From Isoetes taiwanensis (taxonomy: Eukaryota > Streptophyta > Lycopodiopsida > Isoetales > Isoetaceae): a DNA stretch of 64,000 bases. A program made the position numbers and the translations under genes. Each line of letters starts with the position of its first letter. Position 1 is the stretch's first letter. Shown here piece after piece: positions 33,393-44,038 of the stretch. The stretch is taken from contig JAJEKV010000005.1 of the NCBI GenBank assembly GCA_021234155.1, forward strand, positions 22,459,584 to 22,523,583. Direction: 5' to 3'. The notes below the pieces were generated by a model. That model was not told the DNA's origin. It saw only the letters and a program-made list of their open reading frames with translations, and searched no databases.

Positions 33393-34919
33393 TCATCCCT
33401 TCTTTGATTTTAACGGATATTTGTCAACAACTGTCGTCTCATCTGAAAATGCACGTGGATAATGTTTTGTACACTTACCATCTTGCATGCACGGACTATT
33501 CGGATACCCAATACCACATGGCCCATGCATCATATTACGGGTGACTACCTCATACAATTCAGGATATAGATCTTTGTCTGGTATTTCAACACAAATTATT
33601 TGATCAATCTCTTCGGCTGTGAAGGGCTTGTCTTCCTGATCCAACATAGTCAACAAATGTACATGTGGCAAGCCTCTCTTCTGAAACTCAATGACATAGA
33701 CTTTTGCAATTATGCGGCCGAATATACCACGATTAGTTATCAGATCTATCAGCTCCTTTACCTTCATATGTAATACTCTAGCCACTAACTCTGGTCGATC
33801 ACTTGGCGATTGGCCATATAATAATTCCCTCCTAATCTCTTCCCAATTTGCATTGGCAGTCATGGTTATAAAGAGGTCCGGCCTGCCATGTTCGCGAACA
33901 ATAGACATTGTATCCTGATATCGTTGGGTCATGTATCTCGGACCTCCCACATGTGAGGATGGTAACACAACTTTTCGGCCAATAGCACTTGCATCGTCTC
34001 CTTCAAAGTCCATAATGCCCTGTAACATGTCTTTTCGAATGGTGTGTTGATTCAACACCACGAATTGCAGTCTTTCTTGTTCCATCTTCGAAAACATATC
34101 ACAAATGTATTCTTGAAACAATCGGCCAGCCATGTGAAGGGGAGATGCATGCCCACGACGCGTGAACAGATGATATCTGTAGTACTCCATAATAGTTACT
34201 TCCTTTGCGCCTCTCCGTCCATGAGGTATTTTAAAATGCCATCCATCTGTACCATAGGGAAGAAGTAGCACAAAGTGCAATGGATCATACGCTGAGTGAT
34301 ATGCATCTATAAACTTCACGCCACCATCCTTAGAGTGTATAATAATGTCCCTCTGACCATCTTCGGGCTTATCATTGACAGGCATTAAGACAGCCACCTC
34401 ATTTACAGTTGGAGCATTATATTGCCTCCTCATAGGATTTTGCACATTGCAAGAAGGTATACGCAAATGGATATCCATGGTTGGATGGATACGCATAATC
34501 TGTGCCGCGCTCAAGAATATGTTAACAAATGGATTGTACTCTGTCATAAGGGCCTGCAACTGCACCACTATTTCTTGCCTCAATCCATCAAAAATGGACA
34601 TCCTGCGTTCAACTTGCATGTCCTCGCCATCCATGATGTATATCTGTGCAAATTTCGCATGCTCTTGTTGCCCTTGCGGTGGCAATAATGTTCCCATCTT
34701 ATGGCACATGCGGCCATTGACCCTAAAAGTGTAAGATCCACCAATAGCATGTGCCAACGCCTCATCAATTTTCACACCCACTGAGGCAAACGAAAAAATA
34801 TTATTGTACTTTCTAATGTTCGTGCGAAAGTGATCACCCAAACTATCTGTTCTCGTATATAGGTCAAACAATGCCCGTGGTGGTTTGGAATCAATGGCAT
34901 TTGACATTTCCATCGGCAC
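33393..34919 (-). CDS. RepHel Rep nuclease domain, copy B2 (508 codons)
   Basis: Open for 508 codons. It has the Helitron-like N-terminal domain (YTFRVNGRMCHKMGTLLPP; later GGPRYMTQRYQDTMSIV and ITMTANANWEEI), then RGLPHVHLL with the two His of the HUH nuclease, then a Cys/His cluster (GPCGIGYPNSPC, GKCTKHYPR). The frame ends at 33,393 shortly before the tyrosines: the KYLYKYVYKG motif lies downstream near 33,255 in another frame, after small indels. Rep cuts and joins strands through the two tyrosines, so this copy would lack part of its active site as printed. The frame opens at 34,919, where the preceding N-terminal frame overlaps it. Confidence 0.75.
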   Translation of the reverse strand: MPMEMSNAIDSKPPRALFDLYTRTDSLGDHFRTNIRKYNNIFSFASVGVKIDEALAHAIGGSYTFRVNGRMCHKMGTLLPPQGQQEHAKFAQIYIMDGEDMQVERRMSIFDGLRQEIVVQLQALMTEYNPFVNIFLSAAQIMRIHPTMDIHLRIPSCNVQNPMRRQYNAPTVNEVAVLMPVNDKPEDGQRDIIIHSKDGGVKFIDAYHSAYDPLHFVLLLPYGTDGWHFKIPHGRRGAKEVTIMEYYRYHLFTRRGHASPLHMAGRLFQEYICDMFSKMEQERLQFVVLNQHTIRKDMLQGIMDFEGDDASAIGRKVVLPSSHVGGPRYMTQRYQDTMSIVREHGRPDLFITMTANANWEEIRRELLYGQSPSDRPELVARVLHMKVKELIDLITNRGIFGRIIAKVYVIEFQKRGLPHVHLLTMLDQEDKPFTAEEIDQIICVEIPDKDLYPELYEVVTRNMMHGPCGIGYPNSPCMQDGKCTKHYPRAFSDETTVVDKYPLKSKKG

Positions 34920-35619
34920 ATGCCTTGCACTTCTTTGTAACTATGAGTTCTGCCGTCCACTGCATAGCCCCGCAATACAAACATCTATGATCCATGGGCC
35001 CAAGGTCATGAGGAGCAGGTAAATTCCATGTCCATGCTATCTTGTTGAAACCGCTTTTACCGGTGGGGACGTTCAAATTTTGGGACCAATAGCGATCTTT
35101 GTAATCCAACCTCAAAGCTATATGCTTTGCCTGGCTTCTGTGATGGAGTTGTCTCCTCCTTTGACTATTGCTCTCACGTTCAGGTGTCATATAAGAAGGG
35201 TTACATGTGAAGCTTGTTAATTGATCAAAATTAGCATCTTCTACTATTGTAGACACCTGTCCAACACGACATTGTTCATTTCGCAATTCTGTATCATTAT
35301 CAATAGCATATTGTGACCTCAAGGCCCTTTTCTTTGCCATTCTTTTGCGCCGCAAGCGTTTGCTTCTCTGAGTATTACTTTCATTCTCAGGTGTCGCGTA
35401 GGAGGGGTTACCCACTATCATAGGTGGCGTTATTTGATGTGATGTATCAATAAGTTCGGTCTGAGATGGTGTGTTAAACCCATGAGCATTCACATATGTG
35501 GACTGCGGCAACATCAACTGATCACCTATTTGTTCATCTACTGTGGGAAATAATTGCATCCGAAGACTATTGACTTCAGATTTTATGAAGCGGGAACCCC
35601 CTCCCCCCCCTCCCCCCAT
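34891..35619 (-). CDS. RepHel N-terminal region, copy B2 (second and third basic repeats)
   Basis: 242 codons open. Two repeats of an NPSY.TP motif followed by an R/K-rich helix are visible: NPSYATPENESN with RLRRKRMAKKRALRSQ, and NPSYMTPERESN with RRRQLHHRSQAKHIAL. The end has CLYCGAMQWTAE and CKAC, Cys pairs seen at this place in many Helitron proteins. The frame begins in a G-run (35,592-35,618) that may be miscounted. The first repeat lies beyond the Gypsy insertion at 53,400-53,640. The repeats look like DNA- or RNA-binding units; that is inference. Confidence 0.65.
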   Translation of the reverse strand: MGGGGGGGSRFIKSEVNSLRMQLFPTVDEQIGDQLMLPQSTYVNAHGFNTPSQTELIDTSHQITPPMIVGNPSYATPENESNTQRSKRLRRKRMAKKRALRSQYAIDNDTELRNEQCRVGQVSTIVEDANFDQLTSFTCNPSYMTPERESNSQRRRQLHHRSQAKHIALRLDYKDRYWSQNLNVPTGKSGFNKIAWTWNLPAPHDLGPMDHRCLYCGAMQWTAELIVTKKCKACADGNVKCH

Positions 35620-35700
35620 GTGTAGTAGATCCTCCTACTGTAACCATATCTACCGATTGCATTTCAACCTCAATCACAGGGCGCTCTGGCTCTGCTAGTG

Positions 35701-35980
35701 TGTTTGGGGTCTGGGTTCGGGAACTCCTGCAAGACAGCCCTCTGTGAGGACCCTTGGATCTAACAGGAGAATCTGGGGACTATGTCACGCGGGATTTGCA
35801 AGAAGGAACAAGAAAAAGAGAAAAGAAAGCAACAAGAACAATGAGATCACAATAATAAGCTTCCTTGATGTCAATGAAGATACATGAGCTCTCGCAATGG
35901 AGAGAAAAACTGAACTGAGACAAGACTCAAAACTCATCTAAAAACTCATGTGCTAGCTCTACTCATATATATAGTACAAT
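35701..35980 (-). repeat. 3' LTR, truncated to the part downstream of TATA
   Basis: Matches 52,745-53,024 of the 5' LTR over 280 bp with about five differences, then similarity stops abruptly just upstream of the TATA box (ACTATATATATGAG on the minus strand). The remaining 312 bp of U3 and the polypurine tract are missing. The extra ORF ends only 86 bp away at 36,067. Confidence 0.85.
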
Positions 35981-36066
35981 CAATCTGAAGAAAAGGAGGA
36001 AGTGCTTCCGAGGGCGGGAAACCAGCAGTCTGAAAGTGATCTTCACGGGAATGAGGACGGGCGCCA

Positions 36067-38775
36067 TTATGGTAATGGGCCCTGGCGTGTTTGAAGTGCG
36101 TCAGGAGTGTTGATCCCAAGGGCAGGATCGGCATCAATGAGGAAATGAGAGTGCACCATGTCTTCCAGGGCAGCATGTGCGTCCGAAGGAACAAACTGGC
36201 ACTCCATGAGAAGGCAGGTCTGGAGACCGAAGGCACTGACGCTGGCATTCGGGTTGCAGTAAAAAATTGGACGCTGCCGATTTAAAGAGCTTACCAGGAT
36301 GCATCTGAGAGCAGCACAGAAACCAGCTTGACGGTGGACTGAAGGGTCTGGTGAGGTGGCGGCATTCTGTAAGAAGGTATCAAGGCCATGAAGAGCATCA
36401 GCAGGCCGTTGCCAACCACGCTCATTAGCGATATAGAGCCAATTCTCAGTAGTGTCCAAGGTGGCATTATCCTCCCAATCTGAGCGTCTGACAAATCGGG
36501 GATCCCACCGGAGATCCGTCGAGATCTGAGGCGGAGTCGACCCAGCGTGGCCATCCATGACCTTCGTCCAAAAGGGAAGACGCCAGTCAGAAGAGAGGAA
36601 CCGTGGGCGTGGAGGGGCTCCTAAGGAAGCATATGGAGAGGGAAGCATGCCCGTGTGCGTGGGTTGCAGAGCCATGTCCCGAAATGCTCGAACAAGATTC
36701 TGATCAAGAGCATGACACCAATGGTCCCACTCTGAAGTAGAGAGTAATTGATAGATAGGAGGATTTACCCAACCCGTTGGGATGGTTTTGCTTTCCAGAA
36801 GGCCACGCAGTTGATTGTAACCTCCCAGGTGCTGCATATAAATTTGGGCAAACTCAAGATCGTCAGGATGCGCCAAACTTTTGTTGACCTGTTCCAATGT
36901 TTCAGCCTGCCATTGAGGTAAGTGCTGAGCAAGTTCAGGCATGTACTCCTGTTCAAAAGGCTGAGACTGAGCAGGATCCTTGAAATATGGGTTGGTTGGT
37001 GATAACAACCAAGCAGCATTGGAGTTACCTCGAAAAACACAATGGGCCTCATCTCGGAATTTATCATGGAGATCCGCCAGGTAGAAGTCATGAAAAACAT
37101 AAGCCATTGGCTGAACAACACGGAAAATGACCAAGTCGGGATCTTCAGAAGTGAGCTGATCAAAGACTAAGAGTGCACAAAATAAACCCTTGTCTTCTAC
37201 AGAAAGATCCGGCCAGATCCGAAGGAAATCCGCACTTTTGAGTGGCTGTTGATGAACATTGCCATTGGCCGCGTACCACTTCAAAAGGAAAAGGTGCCGT
37301 CGGGCCACCACATAGTCAAGATAGCTGGAAGGAGTAGAGAAGTCCACAGGAATGTTGGTAGCAATGTCGATATATCCCTCCTATTTGTTTTGGGCTTCTT
37401 CTTCAGATTGAACAGCTTGCTGAAGCTGATGTTCAAGGTCACGGATCCGGTTCTCCTTTTCTAACAGAAGACGGGACTGATCACGGACCCGTTTAATAGG
37501 AAGCGTGGCATGTGAAGAAGATTGCCCAGGAGTATTGAGACGAAGCGTGGCAATCTCCGCGTCATCGATGACCTTCTGTTTCTGAGCCTCCGAAAGCTGA
37601 TCCTGGATGGATGTTAGCTGATTGGTCAGCGTGGAAAGCTGAGCTTCGAGGGAGGTGAGTCTAGCATCACGCTCGGTAAGGTCATGGACTTGAGTGCGGT
37701 AATTGTGAGAAAGCTCCGTGTACAAGGTGTCTAGCTTAGCAATGTCTATCTCCTTGTCACTCAGGAGGGTATCTTTTGTCTTGTTCTGCTCCAACAAGTC
37801 CTGAATTGTTGTTTGGAGCTGAGCCTGTTGAGCTTCAAGCAGGCTGGTCTGATCCTGAGCATTTTTGAGATCTACACGGGCCTGTAATAGAGCCTCGTGC
37901 TTTTCTTGAAGTTTGGCCTCCAGAGTCTGAATTTGTGCAGTGGCAGCTTGAAGGTCCCAGTGAACTGCATCCGAAGCCTCCAGGGACGCCTGAACACCAT
38001 TCATGAGAGCGTCCTGTGATGCTTGTAACTGCAGGGCGGCAGCTTGAACATCCTGCTGGAATTGGTATAGAAGCTGGCGAGGATTTGGAGGTGCAGGGGG
38101 CCTTTGCCTTTGTCTGAGATTGTTGGGAGGCATGACGGGAAGTGGAAGGCGTGGCTTCCGTGGAGGAAGAGGAGACAGTAACATGCATGGTCTGGTTTTG
38201 AACATGACCAGGGGAAGTCTGGCGTGAAGGTACAGCCTGTTGGGTTTGACGCTGGGAATGCAGAGATTGCTGAGTGGAGGCATGAGAAGTAGAAGGGGTC
38301 TCAGGAACAGGAAGATAATGACGGATGAGTGCCTGAAGATGGCCACCCACTGAGGCTTCATGTCCAGAGGAGGGGGCAGCCCGAATGCGGTCGACTTAAG
38401 GAGGTGGTAGAATAACATCTGGGGCCAATCAATATGGAGATTGGAGCGGATGGCAGTAATGACCATATTATAGAATGACTTATTGATATGGGTGTTCTTG
38501 ATAGAATACCCCAGCAATTTGCGCCACAGAAACTTCACAAAAGTATCATGTGACTTGGCAATATTTGTGAGGCGATGCTGGTTGGCTTGATAAGCAGGAG
38601 CACCGAACTGAGTGACGTCCATATTTTGCAAGGGAATATGGAATACCTCAGAAATCAAAGGCTGTGTGAGTAAAATGGTGATGCCATCGACCACCGTAGC
38701 AAATCCTTCTGGGCTGTTGACGATGTGAGCGATAAACTGCTTCAACTGTTCCGGATTGGGGGCCGGGAGCTCCAT
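36067..38775 (-). CDS. Extra long ORF 3' of pol in the Gypsy element (903 codons, one amber)
   Basis: Two open frames, 38,775-37,381 (464 codons) and 37,347-36,067 (426 codons), are in the same frame and separated only by a TAG at 37,381-37,383, so they read as one ORF of 903 codons. The N-terminal 130 residues are a mixed globular segment (ITILLTQPLISEVFHIPL). A middle stretch (38,380-38,060) makes better sense in the next frame, where it is rich in S, T and Q. A long coiled coil rich in Q, L, E and A follows (about 38,040-37,390). The C-terminal half is W- and P-rich and globular. I recognise no family. Athila-type elements can carry an env-like ORF at this position; I see no clear signal peptide or membrane anchor, so I do not call it env. 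Confidence 0.65.
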
Positions 38776-39837
38776 GTGCGAGAATTCATAAAGCTTGTAT
38801 GCTCGCTACCCCGACTTCTGACCAACAAGGGCCTCCAGCGAAAGGTGGGCGCTGGAGAAAGACATCGGACTAAAAAGAGTCGCGATCCCCGGGAACGTAA
38901 GCTTGAAGTGTAGGAATTTGGGTGCCGCCATGGCTAAGAGCGCCGAACAGAAGGAACCGTCTGAGAAGGCGGAGAGCAGAGAACGTAAGACGGAAGGCGC
39001 GCAGATAGACGGTAAAAAGGTTTTAGGGCCGCAAGTGTAGGCTGGAAGGGGCATGATGAGGGGCTAACCAAGAATCGCTGATGATGCCGTGGCAAATGTA
39101 AGTAGGCGATGGAAAGGCAAAATTTTGGCTAAGTCCCTAAACCGTAAAGGGAGAAGCAAGGAACGGTGGCGAGACGTGAAGAGAATGATCGGATATGACA
39201 AGCCGGGCTTAAAAGGACGACATTAATGTTCGACGGGCGGAAAAAAGAAGGAATGGCATTTTGCTGGCAACTTCGAAGTGGCGGGATATCATTAAAACGA
39301 AGGTGTCGAGAAGGTACCATGGCTAGATATCTTGCCGGGAGAAAAGATTCCCCATTTAGTACTTGACCTTGCATTGCAACCACGTTGGCGAAATTTTCTG
39401 ATTGGGCCACGTCGACAGGGGGGTCCTCGGTTGGCTATATAAGTCGAACAGTGGGCGAAGCTGAGACACCCGATGGCGCTCAGTATGTCTGCTGCTGGAC
39501 TGCACGACAAGTGCACTATGCCTTCAAACTGCCTTGAGTGGATTACCTGCAAGATGGATTGCTTGGATCTCTGGCGGTGCCACAACCGTGGCATTGCTAT
39601 GGACGGGTGGTGTGCCGGGATGGCGGAGCATCCCGACCCCCTGACTAACGGGATGGAGGTGGTGATTCACTGCTTATTTGGGATCCGGGTGTAATTACTA
39701 CCACATCTGCGTATCACCTGCGCTCTCCAGAACCAGGGAGTAGAGGGTTTTTCTCCTTAGGACTTAGTAGATAGGGCTCTCAGCCCGTTTTTGTAAATAG
39801 GGCTCTGCCCATAGCGGAAATAGATGGGCTCTGCTCA
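38776..39837. other. Gypsy spacer between pol and the extra ORF
   Basis: About 1.06 kb without a convincing gene. It contains repeated GGGCTCT boxes near 39,770-39,835 and ends at the LINE target-site duplication. By analogy with other elements it could hold a splice acceptor for the extra ORF; I cannot point to one. Confidence 0.4.
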
Positions 39838-39854
39838 CATTTTGTAAAAATTTC
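39838..39854. repeat. LINE target-site duplication, left copy
   Basis: CATTTTGTAAAAATTTC, 17 bp, identical to 46,665-46,681 and directly next to the LINE's A8 tail (T8 on the plus strand). Confidence 0.9.
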
Positions 39855-39862
39855 TTTTTTTT

Positions 39863-40381
39863 GATTGAAGGCCGATATGTATATTTATAAGTATAAAAGG
39901 TTACAAAATTTTACTTTTTACAGGGAAGTATAACCCATGTCACATAAAAAGGAGTAGAGTTTTAAAGATAAAAACAGTTAAGTCCTGGAATATGATTTTC
40001 CCCTGAGAGTTACTGAAACTATCAAAGAGAGCATAATTTAGTTTGCTAGAATGGGGGTCTGAGATGGAAATTGCTGATTTTCCGACCCCTCCCCTTGACC
40101 ATAATGGTAAGAACGCAATATCTGCATAGGCAGGATCCCGCCTTGGCTATATTGAATCTTCCTGTATTATCCTTGGCATCGCACAATAGGATTCTTCTAA
40201 CATCATAGTTTTGGTCGCAGCAGCAATTACATAAGTATGGTTCTTCATGCCCGAACAGATTTGGAGGTCCGAAGACCTTAAGCCATTCCATGTTGGTAAA
40301 AGGGTCGGTCCTTCTCCATTTGATCTTTCGCACCAGTACATAGATAATTCCTGAAATCGAACAAAGAGCTGTAAGTATAAA
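39863..40381 (-). other. LINE 3' UTR
   Basis: Downstream of the ORF2 stop. The last part reads TTTGTAACCTTTTATACTT and leads into the A-tail, as in many plant LINEs. A 95-codon frame at 40,046-40,333 has no recognisable RNase H motifs. Confidence 0.5.
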
Positions 40382-43300
40382 TTAAGTGGCATCATAAATC
40401 CAGTTAATGTCATATATGATTTGCTTGATGACCGCTTCCGGGTGAATAATCTCCTGGTTGAAAATGAGCGAGTTACGCCCTTTCCATATCCTCCAAAGCA
40501 AAATATAGACTCTCCAATCATTAGGATTGTCAGGTAAAAAGAAATCCAGAGAGTTAGTGGTCGTGATGTTATAGCCTAGAAAATTGGATGCTAATTCCAG
40601 CACCCATTCTGACCACAAACACTCCCTAAAAAGGTGGTCCTCGTCCTCTTTTTGACCCAGACACCTCGGGCAGACATCCGAATCAGCCATTTGCATTCTG
40701 TATCTCTTGCTGTTTGTAGCCAGGGCCTTGTGCCACAATTGCCACATGAAGGACTTAATTTTGGGATAAATCGGGCTAGACCACATGAATTTGAGATTTC
40801 TCGCACACCTATCTGCATCAATTTGCCATTTATCATGGATAGACATAGAGAGATCCCTAGTGAGAAATCTGTAAGCCATTTTGACTGATAACACTGTCTT
40901 TCCATGGTAGTTCCAGTTGTCCCCACTATTGGACCAGAATCCTTGGAGTAAGGTAGTGCAAACGTTATTGTAGAGATTCTCGCACGCCTCCCCTTCTGTA
41001 GCCAGGGCAGATTCCCTGAAAGGGATGATCCCATCCTCCCTGTACATATCCCTGATCAGAATAACACCTTTGGATCCCCATAGCTTGGCCTGATCTGGGA
41101 AGTGACAAGCTAAACAAAGAGTAGGATTGTTAGTAAGAATGGCTGGATTCCAAAAGATGGACTGATCCATGGAAAGACCTTCCTTCCAATCAAACACCCC
41201 TCTAACCAGATTCCAAGCTCTGGTCCACTTTTTGATAAGGCCAGGAGTAGAACTGGGAGCCGTAAAAGGAAAATAAATCGAGTGAGGAAGAATAACTCTT
41301 AGCTGCCTCCAGCCAATGGACCAGCATTTCCTGAGGTAATGCCTGATGATGATGGAGATAGGGTGCTTGATCAGATTATGAGCAGCTTTGAACAGATACT
41401 TGGCTGCCAGAGCTAGGCCCTGTTTCTCAATATTAATAACTCCCAGGCCACCATCCATCTTCTTTTTGCAGCACTCCTTCATGGCTACCGGAACCCAGCA
41501 TCTCCTGTTTTGGCCGCAGGAAATGAATCTGCCAATAATGCTTTGCAACTTATTGGAAACCTTCTTGGGGGCAAGAATGACAGAGGATTGATAAATATGG
41601 GATGAAGAAATGACAGAATTAGCAATGATCGCTCTGCCCTGCTTGGAGATATATTTAGAGTTTAGATTGTCTACCTTTTTCTGGAACTTCTCGATAATCT
41701 CTGCCCATATATCAGAGGGGCTACCTTTAAGAGCATAAGGGATGCCTAAAATCTTGGAAGAATTGGTTGGGAGAATATACTTACAGCCAAGGAGATCAGC
41801 AGTTTGTTCTCCTTTTACCTGATCCCTGGTCATAACCTTTGATTTAATGGGATTAATTTTGCATCCAGATACATTTCCAAACCTCTCCAGAATTGCTTGA
41901 GTGTTGATGATCGATTGATTATCCATAGAGACTAGAATGAAGGTGTCATCTGCAAAATGCCCATTCAAAATTTGATCCATTCCTACTTCATTAGTAGGGA
42001 GGTTTAGCCCCTGGATCATGTTAGAATTCTTGGCCTCTTCCAATTTGCAGTGAAGGGCTTCCATGATAATAAGAAAAAGAAAGGGGGCTAGAGGGCACCC
42101 TTGTTTCACTCCTCTCTTAAGAGGGAAAAAGGGGCTACATTCCCCATTAATCAGGACTGAAGACCTAGAGTTAGCAAGAATAGCTCTAAAGATAAGGATC
42201 ACCTCATTGGAAAACCCCAAAGCATTGCAACATTTAAAAAGAAAACTCCAACTTACAGTATCGAAAGCTTTAGTGATATCCAGCTTGATTAAGGCAATGT
42301 CCTGATTGGAATCCTTTGCCCAATTGAGTCCCAAGATGGCAGTAACAACATTGTCCAGAATAAACCTGTCTTTAAGATAAGCAGCTTGAGAAGAACTAAT
42401 TATTCTGTCCAGAATAGGCTTGAGCCTCCTAGCAACGGTGCCCGAGATCAACTTGTAGATCACATTAGAGAGGGAAATTGGTCTGTAATCCGAAAAGGAT
42501 GCTGGCATGTCCACCTTGGGTATGAGCGTGATGAGGCTGGTGTTGATCCTTGCATCCAAGCACTTCTTGTCCCTAAATTCATTGGCTAAACTCGTGATAC
42601 ACTCTCCCAAAATAAGCCAGGAATTAAGGAAGAATTCCACTGGTAGGCCATCTGGCCCAGGGGTCTTGCCTTTGTCCATCTCCCGGGCAGTGAGAAGAAT
42701 CTCAGCATTGGTAAAAGGCCTGTTCAGGTTATCATTATCTTCAGCCATAACCTTGGGTTGAATATTTATGAAATCATCCATCCTGCTGAAATGAATGTCC
42801 TGATTGGTTCCCATGATATTTGTGAAATGTTCTGAAGCCGCCTTTTTGATCTGTTCCTCATCTGTAATAGTTTCATCCCCAACCTTAACATCGAAGATAT
42901 GATTCCTCTTGATTCTGCCTTTTGCCTTGGCAAAGAAAAACTTTGAGCTGCCTCTTTCATCCTCTTTGATTTCCCTAATCTTGGCCTTAAGCCTCTAGCC
43001 CTGAGCTATTTTGATTTCCTCTCTCTCGATCTCGGCTCTGATATTATCCCTGATTGATTCATGAGCTTGAGGAAGGGTATCCCTCAAATTTTGGAGAGTT
43101 GCCATTTTTTGCCTGTGAACCTGTTTTCCCCATTCCTTAAGCCAGTTCTTAATAGCTTTGGAAACAGTGATCCACCAAAACATCCATCCTGAAGGTCTAT
43201 TGGGCTTCGGATATCTAGATAAAACCTGCTGTAACCTGACCAAAAAGTCTTCCTGATCCAAGAGACTAGAGTTCAGCTTAAAGTAAGTCTTTCTCTTCCC

Positions 43301-44038
43301 ATTGTTGATATTCCTGTCAGATATAATCATCTGCTGAGGGAAGTGGTCAGATAGGGTGTATCCTTCCATATTACTGACCCTGTTGCTGCAGTTCCAAAGG
43401 TTCTCAGATAGGTAAAACCTGTCATGAAGGCAGAGTGTAGGATCATTCCTCTTATCAGTCCAACTGTAGGAGTTGGGCTTAGTTCTTGCCAACAACAGGT
43501 TGTGGCTGCTGATAAGATTCCTCCACGCATTATTTTCTTGAGCTCCCAGGGGCCTGAAATTCTTATTCTTCATAAAATTGTTAGTTACCATATTTAAATC
43601 ACCATCCAGGATACATTCATCGAATTCCATATTGTCAAGACTATTTTTAACCAGGTTCCAGATACCCACCCTGTCACCTGGATTATTAAAGGCATAAATG
43701 TTAACTAAAGCTACTCTAATGTTTAACAAGTTACATAGCATGATTTGCCATCTACCATTTCTACCATTCACCATATAAGTGTCCGAAATATTGAGGCTAT
43801 TCTTCCAAATCACAGCAATGCCTGCAGAGGAATCATTAGCAGGAATAGACCAGAGGTCATACCCTGGAGGAAGAGTTTTACCAATAATAGTTTTATGATT
43901 TTCATCATGAATTTTATGCTCTTGAATGAATAGAATATCAGGGTTGAGAGTGGAAATGCAAACCTTCAGCCTGTCCCTTTTAATGCTGTTATTAATTCCC
44001 TGGAGGTTCCAGGTCACATATTTTATGCTCTTATCCAT
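40382..44038 (-). CDS. LINE ORF2: endonuclease, reverse transcriptase, zf-RVT (one internal stop)
   Basis: The ATG at 44,036-44,038 overlaps the ORF1 stop (TGATG). One frame runs 1,218 codons to 40,382, interrupted only by a TAG at 42,995-42,997 after EIKIAQG. The N-terminal APE-type endonuclease has VTWNLQGIN, a GDLNM Asp region and the LSDHFP His, and nicks target DNA. The linker KSSKFFFAKAKG-like segment follows the stop. The RT has GPDGLPVEFF, YRPISLSN, LDITKAFDTVSW, QGCPLAPFLF and the catalytic HFADDTF near 41,950. The C-terminal zf-RVT (SFMWQLWHKAL, then CPRCLGQKEDEDHLFREC) is near 40,650-40,790. No RNase H follows. It is probably inactive as printed because of the stop, but otherwise complete. 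Confidence 0.85.

Noticed and set aside
33712-34734. Several plus-strand open frames opposite Rep (also 60,987-62,009)
   Set aside because: They lie exactly opposite the Rep coding frame and repeat in both copies only because Rep is conserved; their translations show no motif.
40046-40333. Possible RNase H domain at the LINE 3' end
   Set aside because: The frame has Cys-rich and basic parts but none of the RNase H catalytic motifs, and it follows the ORF2 stop.
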